From an uncultured Bacteroidia bacterium (GTDB lineage: Bacteria > Bacteroidota > Bacteroidia > Bacteroidales > UBA932): DNA of 11,495 nt. Within the stretch, counting starts at the first letter, position 1. Each line of letters begins with the position of its first letter. The DNA is taken from NCBI GenBank assembly GCA_902773305.1, contig CACYEB010000004.1, positions 1 through 11,495 on the forward strand, in the 5' to 3' direction. The notes beneath the pieces are model-generated. The model was given only the letters and a program-made list of their open reading frames with translations. It did not search any database and was not told where the DNA came from. This document shows positions 1 to 6,929 of this stretch, piece after piece. The position numbers were made by a program, and so were the translations under genes.

Positions 1-1094
1 AAAATAGAGTTGGAGAATGCGCCCTTGAGGGCATCGCATATCACTATGGCTGTGACTGCGTTGGCAACCGGGCAGATCCGTCGGATTATCGCCGGGTCGT
101 GCCTGCCGGTGATCTTGATTGTGGAATCTTCTCCGGTTTCCATATTTACCGTACGCTGTTCGGCCGCAATCGACGGGGTGGGTTTCACGGCGCAGTTGAA
201 CACTACGGGCATTCCGTTTGAATAGCCGCCGTTAATGCCGCCGTTGTTGTTGGTGATGGTTTTGATTGTGCCGCCATCGTTGTAAAAGGCGTCGTTGCAG
301 GCGCGGGCGGTAGTGCGGGCAAATCCGAATCCAAGGCCGAACTCAATCCCCTTGACTCCGCCTACGGAGAGCATAGCGTTGGCCAGCATTCCTTCCAGGG
401 AGTCGAACCAAGGCTCGCCCACGCCGGCCGGAAGATGGGTGACTGCAGTCTGGATGATGCCGCCTACAGAGTCCTGGTTGAGGCGGGCGGATTCAATGGC
501 GCCCGACATCTTCTCTTTTACGTCGCCAAGCACTGGGAAGTGTCTGGAAAGAACCTCCGCAATCTGTCCGTCCAGCGCTTCGGTGTCTGTGGAGTCGAAC
601 GGTATATCGTTTACGCCGCCGCAGCTAAGTATATGAGTGCCAATCTTTATGCCTATATTATCCAATGCTTTGGTACAGATTGCGCCAAGTGCCACGATGG
701 GGGCTGTCAGCCTGCCCGAGAAGTGGCCTCCGCCCCTCGGGTCTTCGAAGCCCTTGCGGGCGACGTGGGCCACATAATCTGCGTGGGAAGGACGGGCCAG
801 GAACCGGTTGGCCTCATAGTCGACGCTGCGTACGTTGCTGTTCTCTATAAGTATGCAGATGGGCTCTCCGGTGGTATAAGAATTGAATACTCCGCTCACT
901 ATCTTGAAATTGTCGGCTTCTACGCGTGAGGTCTCGCCGCTTCCCGAAGGCCGCCTTGCGGCCAGCGCCGCAGCTATGTATTCTTCCCTTACCTCTATGC
1001 CGCAGGGCATACCGTCAAGAACGGCCCCGACAGAGGAGCCGTGGCTTTCGCCGAACAGGGTGAGAGTTATGTTGTGTCCGAGGGTGTTGCTCAT
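1..1094 (-). CDS. aroC: Chorismate synthase, 3' end cut by window edge
   Basis: Converts 5-enolpyruvylshikimate-3-phosphate to chorismate, the last shikimate pathway step, in the cytoplasm with reduced FMN. About 364 residues are visible. The start is the ATG at 1094. Family motifs are GESHG at residues 15-19, RRPSGSGETSR from about 47, TTGEPI near 74-79, RPSHADY at 101-107 and RGGGHFSGRLTAP at 120-132. Near the C-terminus a GRHDP motif (coded at about 91-110) is followed by the usual alanine-rich helix. The family is usually 350-400 residues, so only a short tail is probably missing; the last visible residues are SNSI and no stop is seen. Its ATG shares bases 1091-1094 with the stop of the upstream aroQ-aroB gene (ATGA overlap), so translation is probably coupled. 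I saw no frameshift in the parts I translated. Confidence 0.96.
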   Translation of the reverse strand, partial: MSNTLGHNITLTLFGESHGSSVGAVLDGMPCGIEVREEYIAAALAARRPSGSGETSRVEADNFKIVSGVFNSYTTGEPICILIENSNVRSVDYEANRFLARPSHADYVAHVARKGFEDPRGGGHFSGRLTAPIVALGAICTKALDNIGIKIGTHILSCGGVNDIPFDSTDTEALDGQIAEVLSRHFPVLGDVKEKMSGAIESARLNQDSVGGIIQTAVTHLPAGVGEPWFDSLEGMLANAMLSVGGVKGIEFGLGFGFARTTARACNDAFYNDGGTIKTITNNNGGINGGYSNGMPVVFNCAVKPTPSIAAEQRTVNMETGEDSTIKITGRHDPAIIRRICPVANAVTAIVICDALKGAFSNSI

Positions 1095-2338
1095 AGCCTG
1101 AGATCTTGTATGTTGATTGTTTCAAAGCGGAAACTGCCTATCTTGCTCACTTTTACCACAGTAATCTCGTTTCCGGAAGCCTTTTTGTCGTGGGTTATGA
1201 ATTCTGCCAGGCGGGCGGCGGGAATGTCGTGTCCTACCGGCAGGGAGTATTTACTCAGGAGAGTTTCTATACGCTGCCTTGCCTCTCCCTCTGCAAAATA
1301 CAGCATACCCATGGCCACCGCCTCTCCGTGAAGGTATTTCCCTTCGCCGCAGGCCTCTATTGCGTGCCCTACGGTGTGGCCGAAATTCAGGACCCGGCGC
1401 AGGCCGCTCTCCTTCGGATCGGCCTCCACCACGCCTTTCTTGAAGAGAAGACAACGGCGGATTATCTCCGGCAGGTCATTTTTAAGGTCGGTGGAAATCT
1501 CCAGAATAGAGAAGAGTTCGGCATCGCCCGTAGCGGCCATCTTGATTGCTTCCGCAAGGCCGTTGGATAATTGCCGACCGGGCAGCGTGGTGAGTGTGTC
1601 GGGATCGATAAGTACCCTGGTTGGGAAGTGGAACGCACCCACGATATTCTTTACGCCGCAGAAGTCGATGGCAGTTTTACCGCCTATCGAAGAGTCGATT
1701 TGGGAAAGCAGGGTGGTGGGAATGTTGAAAAACCGGATGCCGCGCATAAACGTGGCAGCAACGAATCCGGCCAAATCTCCCACTACGCCGCCACCCACCG
1801 CCACAACAGCGTCGGTGCGGGTAAAACGCCCCTCTACGAGGGATTCCATCACCTTGCGGTAACTTTCCAGACTTTTATTTGCTTCACCTTGGTCTATGGT
1901 GCAAAACGAAGTCTTGATACCTGCGTCAGACAGCGATCGGGCGACGGTGCGACTGTATTCTTCAGGCACACCGCTGTCGGTGACAATCAATACCTTGCCG
2001 CTTCCGACCGCAAGCAATTCAGCTGCTTTGAACAGGGAACCGTTCTCTACCAGGATATCTTTTCCGAGCGAGTCGGGACCATAGATAATGTCCGTCTGAT
2101 ATTGCTTGGAAACCTCTATCGCACTGCGCAGAAAACTGGTATAATAGCCCTCCAGACGCTTGTCGCCCAGAGCGCTGCATCGCCTGTCCATCATCTCCTT
2201 TTCGCGGGCGGCATCTTCAACTGCCCGCCCGGCGGCCTTCTTTTCCATAGCGATGCGCTCTACGACAGACATCCGTTCTTCGAAAAGACGCTCCATCGCC
2301 GAGTCTATCTCGTCTATTTTGCTGCGCAAATCTTTCAT
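1091..2338 (-). CDS. aroB: Fused chorismate mutase (AroQ) and 3-dehydroquinate synthase (AroB)
   Basis: A protein of 415 residues with two enzymes in one chain. Residues 1-82 are an AroQ-class chorismate mutase (chorismate to prephenate). By comparison with E. coli chorismate mutase, the active-site residues appear kept: R5, R22, K33, D42, R45, E46, S77 and Q81. Residues from about 84 are AroB, which makes 3-dehydroquinate from DAHP with NAD and a divalent metal: glycine-rich VGGGVVGDLAG at 181-191, likely metal ligands E263, H321 (NFGHTVGHAIE) and H337 (LHGEAVAMG), and K221 and K266. The AroB part is about 332 residues, slightly short for the family. I chose the ATG at 2338 because the mutase begins there (MKDLRSKIDEID); an open extension upstream runs over the divergent gene and has no domain. 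First gene of the operon, with aroC after it. A simple readthrough or annotation error is unlikely because the frame is continuous. Confidence 0.95.
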   Translation of the reverse strand: MKDLRSKIDEIDSAMERLFEERMSVVERIAMEKKAAGRAVEDAAREKEMMDRRCSALGDKRLEGYYTSFLRSAIEVSKQYQTDIIYGPDSLGKDILVENGSLFKAAELLAVGSGKVLIVTDSGVPEEYSRTVARSLSDAGIKTSFCTIDQGEANKSLESYRKVMESLVEGRFTRTDAVVAVGGGVVGDLAGFVAATFMRGIRFFNIPTTLLSQIDSSIGGKTAIDFCGVKNIVGAFHFPTRVLIDPDTLTTLPGRQLSNGLAEAIKMAATGDAELFSILEISTDLKNDLPEIIRRCLLFKKGVVEADPKESGLRRVLNFGHTVGHAIEACGEGKYLHGEAVAMGMLYFAEGEARQRIETLLSKYSLPVGHDIPAARLAEFITHDKKASGNEITVVKVSKIGSFRFETINIQDLRL

Positions 2339-2339
2339 A

Positions 2340-2372
2340 TTTGCAAAGATGATAAATTTTTCGCTATCTTTG
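2340..2372 (+). promoter_or_regulatory. Putative Bacteroidota-type promoter for the DUF1538 gene
   Basis: TTTG at 2340-2343, a spacer of 21, then TATCTTTG at 2365-2372 match the Bacteroidota consensus of TTTG and TAnnTTTG. The -7 box ends only 6 bases before the ATG at 2379, so a transcript from here would have almost no leader. The match is by eye; no start site is known. Confidence 0.55.
2344..2372. repeat. 7-base inverted repeat between divergent start codons
   Basis: CAAAGAT at 2344-2350 and ATCTTTG at 2366-2372 are perfect reverse complements, 15 bases apart, inside the 40-base gap between the divergent aroQ-aroB and DUF1538 genes. The right arm overlaps the plus-strand -7 box. On the minus strand the left arm reads CATCTTTG, a one-mismatch -7 box ending 5 bases before the aroQ-aroB ATG, but with no good -33 box. 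The repeat may be two facing -7 elements, or an operator; the sequence does not separate these. Confidence 0.45.
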
Positions 2373-2378
2373 AATGAT

Positions 2379-3935
2379 ATGGTTAAATCTGATTCCATTT
2401 TTCCAGACCTTTGGAAATCCCTGCGTGACAAACTCAAAGAGGCATTGACCTCGGTATTGCCCATAAGTGTGCTGGTACTGCTGCTGGCACTTACGCCGTG
2501 GGTCGACATTCCGGCAAAGGAGATTGCCGTTTTTGTACTGGCGGCCGCCATGCTTGTGGTCGGTATCGGCCTGTTCAATCTGGGCGCCGATATGGCTATG
2601 ACTCCTATGGGCCAGCATATAGGAGAGGGCCTCACCAAGTCGCGTAAATTGTTCATTCTGTTGCTGGTGTCACTGCTTATGGGAGTGCTGATCACGGTTG
2701 CGGAACCGGATCTCTCAGTTCTGGCATCACAGGTAAGCGCTGTGATATCGCCTATGGCGCTGCTCCTCTCCGTGGGAATCGGAGTGGGTATTTTCCTGCT
2801 GCTGGGCGTCCTTAAAATTCTTTTCCACAGCGACCTGACAGCCATTCTGATGTTTTTCTATATGATACTCTTCTGCCTGACGTCGCTGCTGCTCTCATCA
2901 GGCAAAGGGGCGTTCGTGCCGCTTTCGTTCGATTCGGGTGGCGTTACCACCGGTCCTATCACAGTTCCGTTCCTGATGGCACTGGGTGTGGGAATCGCGA
3001 TGACGGTGGGAGGACGCAATGCGAGTGAAAACAGTTTCGGCCTCATCGCGCTCTGCTCCGCAGGTCCCGTGGCTGCTATGCTGCTGCTCTCAATGACTGC
3101 CGGAGGCAACCTCGAATACACCATCGCCGACTACTCTATGGACACTATCCTGGACGAGGGCATCTGGGGGCTGATGAAAGAAAACCTGCTGGATGTACTC
3201 CGGTCCCTTGTGCTGGTATTCCTCTTTTTTGTGGTGCTGCAGTTCACAGTGCTCAAGCTTCCCAAGATCAAGATAATCCAGATAATCGTGGGCATCGTTT
3301 ATACCCTTGTCGGTCTTGTCATATTCCTCTCTGCCGTGGCTATGGCGTTTATGCCGATAGGCTACAAGATAGGCACCCAGATGGCAGCCATCAATCCCTG
3401 GCTGCTGATTGCCCTTGCATTCGTAATCGGTATGGTCGTGGTGCTCGCAGAGCCGGCCGTACACGTGCTCAACGGTCAGGTAGAGGAGATAACCGGAGGT
3501 GAAGTTTCTAAGAGGCAGATGATGGCTGCCCTGTCGATAGGCGTGGGAGTGTCGATAGGTCTCTCCATACTGAGGGTCTATCTTGGTTTCTCACTCCTGT
3601 ATTATCTTGTGCCGGGCTACCTGATATCGTTGGGACTCTCTTTCTTTGTCCCCAAGATATACACGGCAATAGCCTTCGATTCGGGCGGCGTTGCCAGCGG
3701 TCCGCTTACTTCCAGTTTCATACTTCCGATGGTAATCGGTGCCTGCGCTACACTGCAGGGTGAGTCGGCTGTACTGGACTTTGCATTCGGAGTGGTAGCT
3801 ATGGTGGCGATGACGCCCCTGATCACAATCCAGACGCTCGGCTTCAAATCGGTCCTGAGTGTACGCCAGAGGGAGAGCGCTGCCATCCGCCGAATACTTG
3901 CAGCCGCAGACGACCAGATTATTTATTTTGAATGA
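2379..3935 (+). CDS. DUF1538 family membrane transporter, two-repeat form
   Basis: A polytopic inner membrane protein of 518 residues. Two halves share motifs at a nearly constant offset: AEP at 108-110 and 358-360, each followed by a VLxxQV-type stretch, and FDSGGV at 184-189 and 433-438, each followed by a (T/S)GP(I/L)T stretch. The first half also has FNLGADMAMTPMG at 66-78. This is the DUF1538 family. From memory, DUF1538 proteins of Halomonas (UmpA and UmpB) were reported as a two-gene sodium or potassium/proton antiporter; if so, this would be the fused equivalent, but substrate and direction are not visible here. The start chosen is ATG 2379, after the putative promoter; ATG 2349 (10 residues longer) is possible. 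Two PII-like genes follow after 9 and 5 bases, suggesting that activity is gated by PII-type sensing. Confidence 0.9.
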   Translation: MVKSDSIFPDLWKSLRDKLKEALTSVLPISVLVLLLALTPWVDIPAKEIAVFVLAAAMLVVGIGLFNLGADMAMTPMGQHIGEGLTKSRKLFILLLVSLLMGVLITVAEPDLSVLASQVSAVISPMALLLSVGIGVGIFLLLGVLKILFHSDLTAILMFFYMILFCLTSLLLSSGKGAFVPLSFDSGGVTTGPITVPFLMALGVGIAMTVGGRNASENSFGLIALCSAGPVAAMLLLSMTAGGNLEYTIADYSMDTILDEGIWGLMKENLLDVLRSLVLVFLFFVVLQFTVLKLPKIKIIQIIVGIVYTLVGLVIFLSAVAMAFMPIGYKIGTQMAAINPWLLIALAFVIGMVVVLAEPAVHVLNGQVEEITGGEVSKRQMMAALSIGVGVSIGLSILRVYLGFSLLYYLVPGYLISLGLSFFVPKIYTAIAFDSGGVASGPLTSSFILPMVIGACATLQGESAVLDFAFGVVAMVAMTPLITIQTLGFKSVLSVRQRESAAIRRILAAADDQIIYFE

Positions 3936-3944
3936 GAGCAGGTT

Positions 3945-4310
3945 ATGGAAAAAACCAACAATATAGCCCCTGTTAAACTTGAGATGCTGATGGCGATTGT
4001 TCACAACAATAAGTCTGCCTACTACCAGAGTATCATCACTTCCCATCAGGCCAACGTGCAACTTACAATGCCTGCCAAGGGTACGACTCACTTGATTTTG
4101 GATTACCTTGGCCTTACCGAAAGACCCAAGTCGCTCATACTTAGTGTGATAAGGTCAGACCAGGCAGATGACCTCTTTGCCGTGCTCCAGGAACAGTTCG
4201 CCAAGGGTAAAGACTACAAGGGTATAGCCTACACGATACCTCTGACCAGTGTCATCGGCACGCTGGTGTATGGATTCCTGGGCAATGATAAACGAACCGT
4301 CAAAAACTGA
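3945..4310 (+). CDS. PII-like regulatory protein, first of a tandem pair
   Basis: A small soluble protein of 121 residues. The segment GTTHLILDYLGL (46-57), the following SLILSVIR strand (63-70) and GIAYTIPLTSVIG (93-105) fit the P-II family nitrogen regulator fold as found in divergent PII-like groups. The region where GlnB carries its T-loop is short and has no recognisable uridylylation tyrosine motif, and the classic TGxxGDGKIF B-loop is absent. It is therefore not GlnB or GlnK, and the ligand cannot be named. It begins 9 bases after the DUF1538 stop, with a weak purine-rich AGCAGG upstream, and is followed 5 bases later by a second PII-like gene. The likely role is to bind a small effector as a trimer and control the membrane protein. 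Homology is judged from motifs only. Confidence 0.75.
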   Translation: MEKTNNIAPVKLEMLMAIVHNNKSAYYQSIITSHQANVQLTMPAKGTTHLILDYLGLTERPKSLILSVIRSDQADDLFAVLQEQFAKGKDYKGIAYTIPLTSVIGTLVYGFLGNDKRTVKN

Positions 4311-4315
4311 ATGAT

Positions 4316-4624
4316 ATGGAGAACAGTCAAGAACTTATAATCTGCATAGTGAACGCAGGTTTTTCGCAAAACGTTATGGAAGCAGCCCGCAACGCCGGAG
4401 CCAAGGGCGGTACTGTGCTGCGCGCCCGCGGTTCCGCAAACCCCGAGTCGGAAGAGTTCTTCAACATCAATATTCAGCCCGAAAAAGAATTGGTGATGAT
4501 TCTGGTCCCCAAGGGGATAAAAGACGAAGTGGAACGTGCCGTGTACAAGGATGCCGGCATTGCCGCAGAAGCCAAAGGCATTATTTTTTCACTTCCGGTG
4601 AGCCGCTCCACCCTCAAGGTCTGA
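4316..4624 (+). CDS. PII-like regulatory protein, second of a tandem pair
   Basis: A protein of 102 residues, with a clearer PII-superfamily signature than its partner: a first strand IICIVNAG (8-15), a helix with VMEAARNAGAKGG (20-32), TVLRARGS (33-40), EKELVMILV (56-64) and a closing GIIFSLPV (88-95). The T-loop region between about 39 and 56 is short and contains no tyrosine, so GlnD-type uridylylation is unlikely, and the canonical B-loop is missing. The ARG after GGTVL is typical of PII-like proteins linked to transporters. It lies 5 bases after the first PII-like gene and ends in an intrinsic terminator, making it the last gene of the DUF1538 operon. The pair could form hetero-oligomers or act on the two halves of the transporter; both ideas are inference. 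Confidence 0.88.
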   Translation: MENSQELIICIVNAGFSQNVMEAARNAGAKGGTVLRARGSANPESEEFFNINIQPEKELVMILVPKGIKDEVERAVYKDAGIAAEAKGIIFSLPVSRSTLKV

Positions 4625-4645
4625 GCCTGCTTCTACAGGCTTTTT
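4624..4645 (+). terminator. Intrinsic terminator after the second PII-like gene
   Basis: AGCCTG (4624-4629) pairs perfectly with CAGGCT (4636-4641) around a CTTCTA loop, followed directly by a T run to 4645. The last base of the PII stop codon is part of the stem. It separates the DUF1538-PII operon from the MATE gene, whose ATG is only 10 bases after the T run, so partial readthrough may feed the next operon. Confidence 0.75.
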
Positions 4646-4655
4646 GTGATCCCTT

Positions 4656-6086
4656 ATGAAAGAGAAGGACATCTTGCTTAAAGGTATCCGGGACGGGTTG
4701 CCGCTCGCACTTAGGGATCGTATCAAATTGACCCTGTTGCTATGCGGTCCGGCTATCCTGGCGCAGCTGGCTTCGACCCTTTTGCAGTTCATAGACGCAT
4801 CTATGGTCGGCAGCCTGGGTGCCGGTCCTTCGGCTTCCATAGGTCTTGTCTCGACATCTACCTGGCTGATAGGAGGCTTCTGTATGGCCAACGGGCAGGG
4901 CTTCTCTGTGCAGGTGGCCCACAATATAGGAGCCAACGATTTCTCTGCCGCCCGCAATGTGCTGCGCCAGGGCCTGGCGGTGGTGCTTGCCTTCTCAATC
5001 ATATTCAGTGCCGCAGGCCTTCTGATAGCCGCGCCACTGCCAGGCTGGCTGGGCGGCGAGGTGTCTATCCGTGACGATGCAAGTGCCTATTTCAGCATCT
5101 TCTGCATGTTTGTCCCGATGATGCAACTGAGCTTCTTCGGAGTGACTATGCTGCAGTGCTGCGGCGATATGAAACTGCCCGCACTGATGGATATACTGAT
5201 GTGCGTGCTGGATGTGGTTTTCAACTTCCTGCTGATATTTCCCACCAGGGAGATTTCACTTGCCGGACTGACGTTCACTATGCCCGGAGCTGGAATGGGA
5301 GTCAAGGGCGCTGCCCTGGGCACAGGACTGGCAGAGTCCATTACCGCCATATTGATAATGTATTTCCTTTTGGTTAAAAACCGTGACCTGGGCATTTTGC
5401 GGCACAAAGGGTCGTTCCGTCCGGATATGCCCGTGCTTCGCAAGGCCTCCGGTATCTCCGGTCCGCTCTGGTTCCAAAACCTTGTGATGCGTGGGGCATA
5501 TATCGCCAGTACGCTGATCGTGGCGCCGCTGGGGGCGGTGGCCATTGCAGCCAATTCTTTCGCTATCATAGCGGAAAGTTTCTGCTACATGCCGGGTTAC
5601 GGTATGGGAGATGCCGCCACCACGCTGGTTGGGCAGAGTCTGGGAGCTTCCAGAAAAGACCTTGCCAAGAGTTTTTCACGCATTACGCTGGCTTTTGGGG
5701 TGGGTATGATGGTGATGCTGGCGGTAGTGATGTATTTCCTTTCCGAACAGATAATGGGCTTGCTGAGCATCGATGCCGATGTGGTTGCTTTGGGCGCCAG
5801 ATGCCTGAGGCTGGAGGCCTTTGCAGAGGCGGGATATGCAGCTTCCATAGTTGCCTTCGGTGCCTGTGTCGGTGCGGGAGACACAAAGATTCCTTCTCTT
5901 CTCAATCTGGTGAGTGTGTGGGCGGTGCGGATTGTGCTCGCCGTATTGCTTACTCCAAAATTCGGACTGATGGGCTATTGGATTGCGATGTTGATTGAGT
6001 TGAACGTGCGCGGTGCGCTGTTGCTTTGGCGTATCCGCGGTGATAAATGGATGAATCATAATCTGTTGCAAAATAAGACGATATGA
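4656..6086 (+). CDS. MATE family multidrug/toxin efflux transporter
   Basis: A protein of 476 residues, the usual MATE length, with about 12 hydrophobic segments and no signal peptide. The first helix carries QFIDASMVGSLGA (44-56), the usual MATE helix 1 pattern with an acidic residue (D47). A CGDMKLPALMD stretch (169-179) and LDVVFNFLLIFP (185-196) are typical of the end of the N-terminal half. The second half repeats the pattern, with GAGDTKIPSLLNL near the C-terminal region. MATE proteins export cationic drugs or metabolites using a sodium or proton gradient; the substrate is not visible. The start ATG 4656 lies just after an intrinsic terminator and I saw no clear promoter of its own. The stop overlaps the DUF3737 start by four bases (ATGA, 6083-6086), so the two are probably cotranslated. 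Confidence 0.93.
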   Translation: MKEKDILLKGIRDGLPLALRDRIKLTLLLCGPAILAQLASTLLQFIDASMVGSLGAGPSASIGLVSTSTWLIGGFCMANGQGFSVQVAHNIGANDFSAARNVLRQGLAVVLAFSIIFSAAGLLIAAPLPGWLGGEVSIRDDASAYFSIFCMFVPMMQLSFFGVTMLQCCGDMKLPALMDILMCVLDVVFNFLLIFPTREISLAGLTFTMPGAGMGVKGAALGTGLAESITAILIMYFLLVKNRDLGILRHKGSFRPDMPVLRKASGISGPLWFQNLVMRGAYIASTLIVAPLGAVAIAANSFAIIAESFCYMPGYGMGDAATTLVGQSLGASRKDLAKSFSRITLAFGVGMMVMLAVVMYFLSEQIMGLLSIDADVVALGARCLRLEAFAEAGYAASIVAFGACVGAGDTKIPSLLNLVSVWAVRIVLAVLLTPKFGLMGYWIAMLIELNVRGALLLWRIRGDKWMNHNLLQNKTI

Positions 6087-6928
6087 TAGTAATAAAAGAC
6101 AAAGTGTTTGGCGGAGAACGGCCGCTTTTTGAAACTCACGGGGCAATGCTGGAGAACATAGTGATAGAAGACGGCGAGTCGGCCGTGAAGCATTGCAGTG
6201 ACCTGGAGGTGACGGGCTGCAAATTCTATGGCAAATACCCACTCTGGCACGTGGACCGTTGCAAAGTGAAGGATTGCTATTTCGCACCCGAATCACGCTC
6301 TGCGATATGGTATACCAACGGACTCAGGATGCGTGACTGTGTTATAGACGGCCCCAAGTTTTTCCGGGAGATGCACGATGTCTCCCTAGAAAATGTGCAG
6401 ATCAACGATGCCGACGAAGTGTTCTGGGGAGTTAGCGGACTCAGGATTAAGGATGTGACCCTGCGCGGGGGTACATATCCCTTTATGCATTCCTCCGATA
6501 TAGAGGTGGAAAATCTTGACAGCGACTCCAAATATGTGTTCCAGTACTGCCGCAACGTTGTGGTGCGTTCTTCACGCATAATCACCAAGGATTCATTCTG
6601 GGAATGTGAGAATGTAACTGTCTATGATTCCGAACTCGACGGAGAGTATCTTGCCTGGCATTCAAAGAATGTGCGGCTGGTGAACTGCCGTCTTGCCGGC
6701 GAGCAGTTGCTCTGCTATGTAGACAATCTGGTGCTGGAAAATTGCACTTTTGACGCCGCCTGCGACCGGGTGTTCGAGTACTCCACCGTGAGGGCGGACA
6801 TAAAAGGTCATATAGAGAACATAAAGAACCCAACCTCGGGGCATATAACAGCCGACAGCATCGGGAGCGTGACCATAGACGGCAATATACGTCAGCCTGC
6901 CGACTGCATCATAGAAGTACGCAAATAA
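6083..6928 (+). CDS. DUF3737 family right-handed beta-helix protein
   Basis: A cytoplasmic protein of 281 residues, without signal peptide or membrane segment. It starts with FGGERPLFE (9-17) and has KYPLWH (51-56) and AIWY (74-77), which fit DUF3737. Ten strand-turn units begin near residues 41, 61, 81, 100, 120, 140, 159, 178, 197 and 216, a period of 19-20, each with a hydrophobic strand such as LRMRDCVI or VRLVNCRL. This is the pattern of a right-handed parallel beta-helix. Between the strands an aromatic, His or Cys cluster recurs (LWH, IWY, VFW, PFMH, FWEC, AWH). Function is unknown; the fold is used by carbohydrate enzymes and by structural proteins, but I see no known catalytic set. 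It overlaps the MATE gene by four bases and precedes malY/patB by one base, so a shared pathway is likely. Confidence 0.85.
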   Translation: MIVIKDKVFGGERPLFETHGAMLENIVIEDGESAVKHCSDLEVTGCKFYGKYPLWHVDRCKVKDCYFAPESRSAIWYTNGLRMRDCVIDGPKFFREMHDVSLENVQINDADEVFWGVSGLRIKDVTLRGGTYPFMHSSDIEVENLDSDSKYVFQYCRNVVVRSSRIITKDSFWECENVTVYDSELDGEYLAWHSKNVRLVNCRLAGEQLLCYVDNLVLENCTFDAACDRVFEYSTVRADIKGHIENIKNPTSGHITADSIGSVTIDGNIRQPADCIIEVRK

Positions 6929-6929
6929 A

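Noticed and set aside
435..929. Long plus-strand reading frame of 164 codons
   Set aside because: It lies wholly opposite aroC, which has clear chorismate synthase motifs, and its translation matches no family.
1571..2377. Plus-strand open frame of 268 codons opposite aroQ-aroB
   Set aside because: Antisense shadow of a well-supported gene, without family motifs.
2160..2378. N-terminal extension of the DUF1538 protein
   Set aside because: It lies opposite the 5' part of aroQ-aroB and is rich in Arg and Ser, unlike the membrane protein; the start is probably 2379, possibly 2349.
2339..2845. In-frame upstream extension of the aroQ-aroB gene
   Set aside because: Serine- and threonine-rich low-quality sequence opposite the DUF1538 gene; the mutase domain starts at 2338.
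3591..4091. Minus-strand frame of 166 codons across the DUF1538 and PII junction
   Set aside because: His- and Arg-rich shadow opposite two convincing genes.
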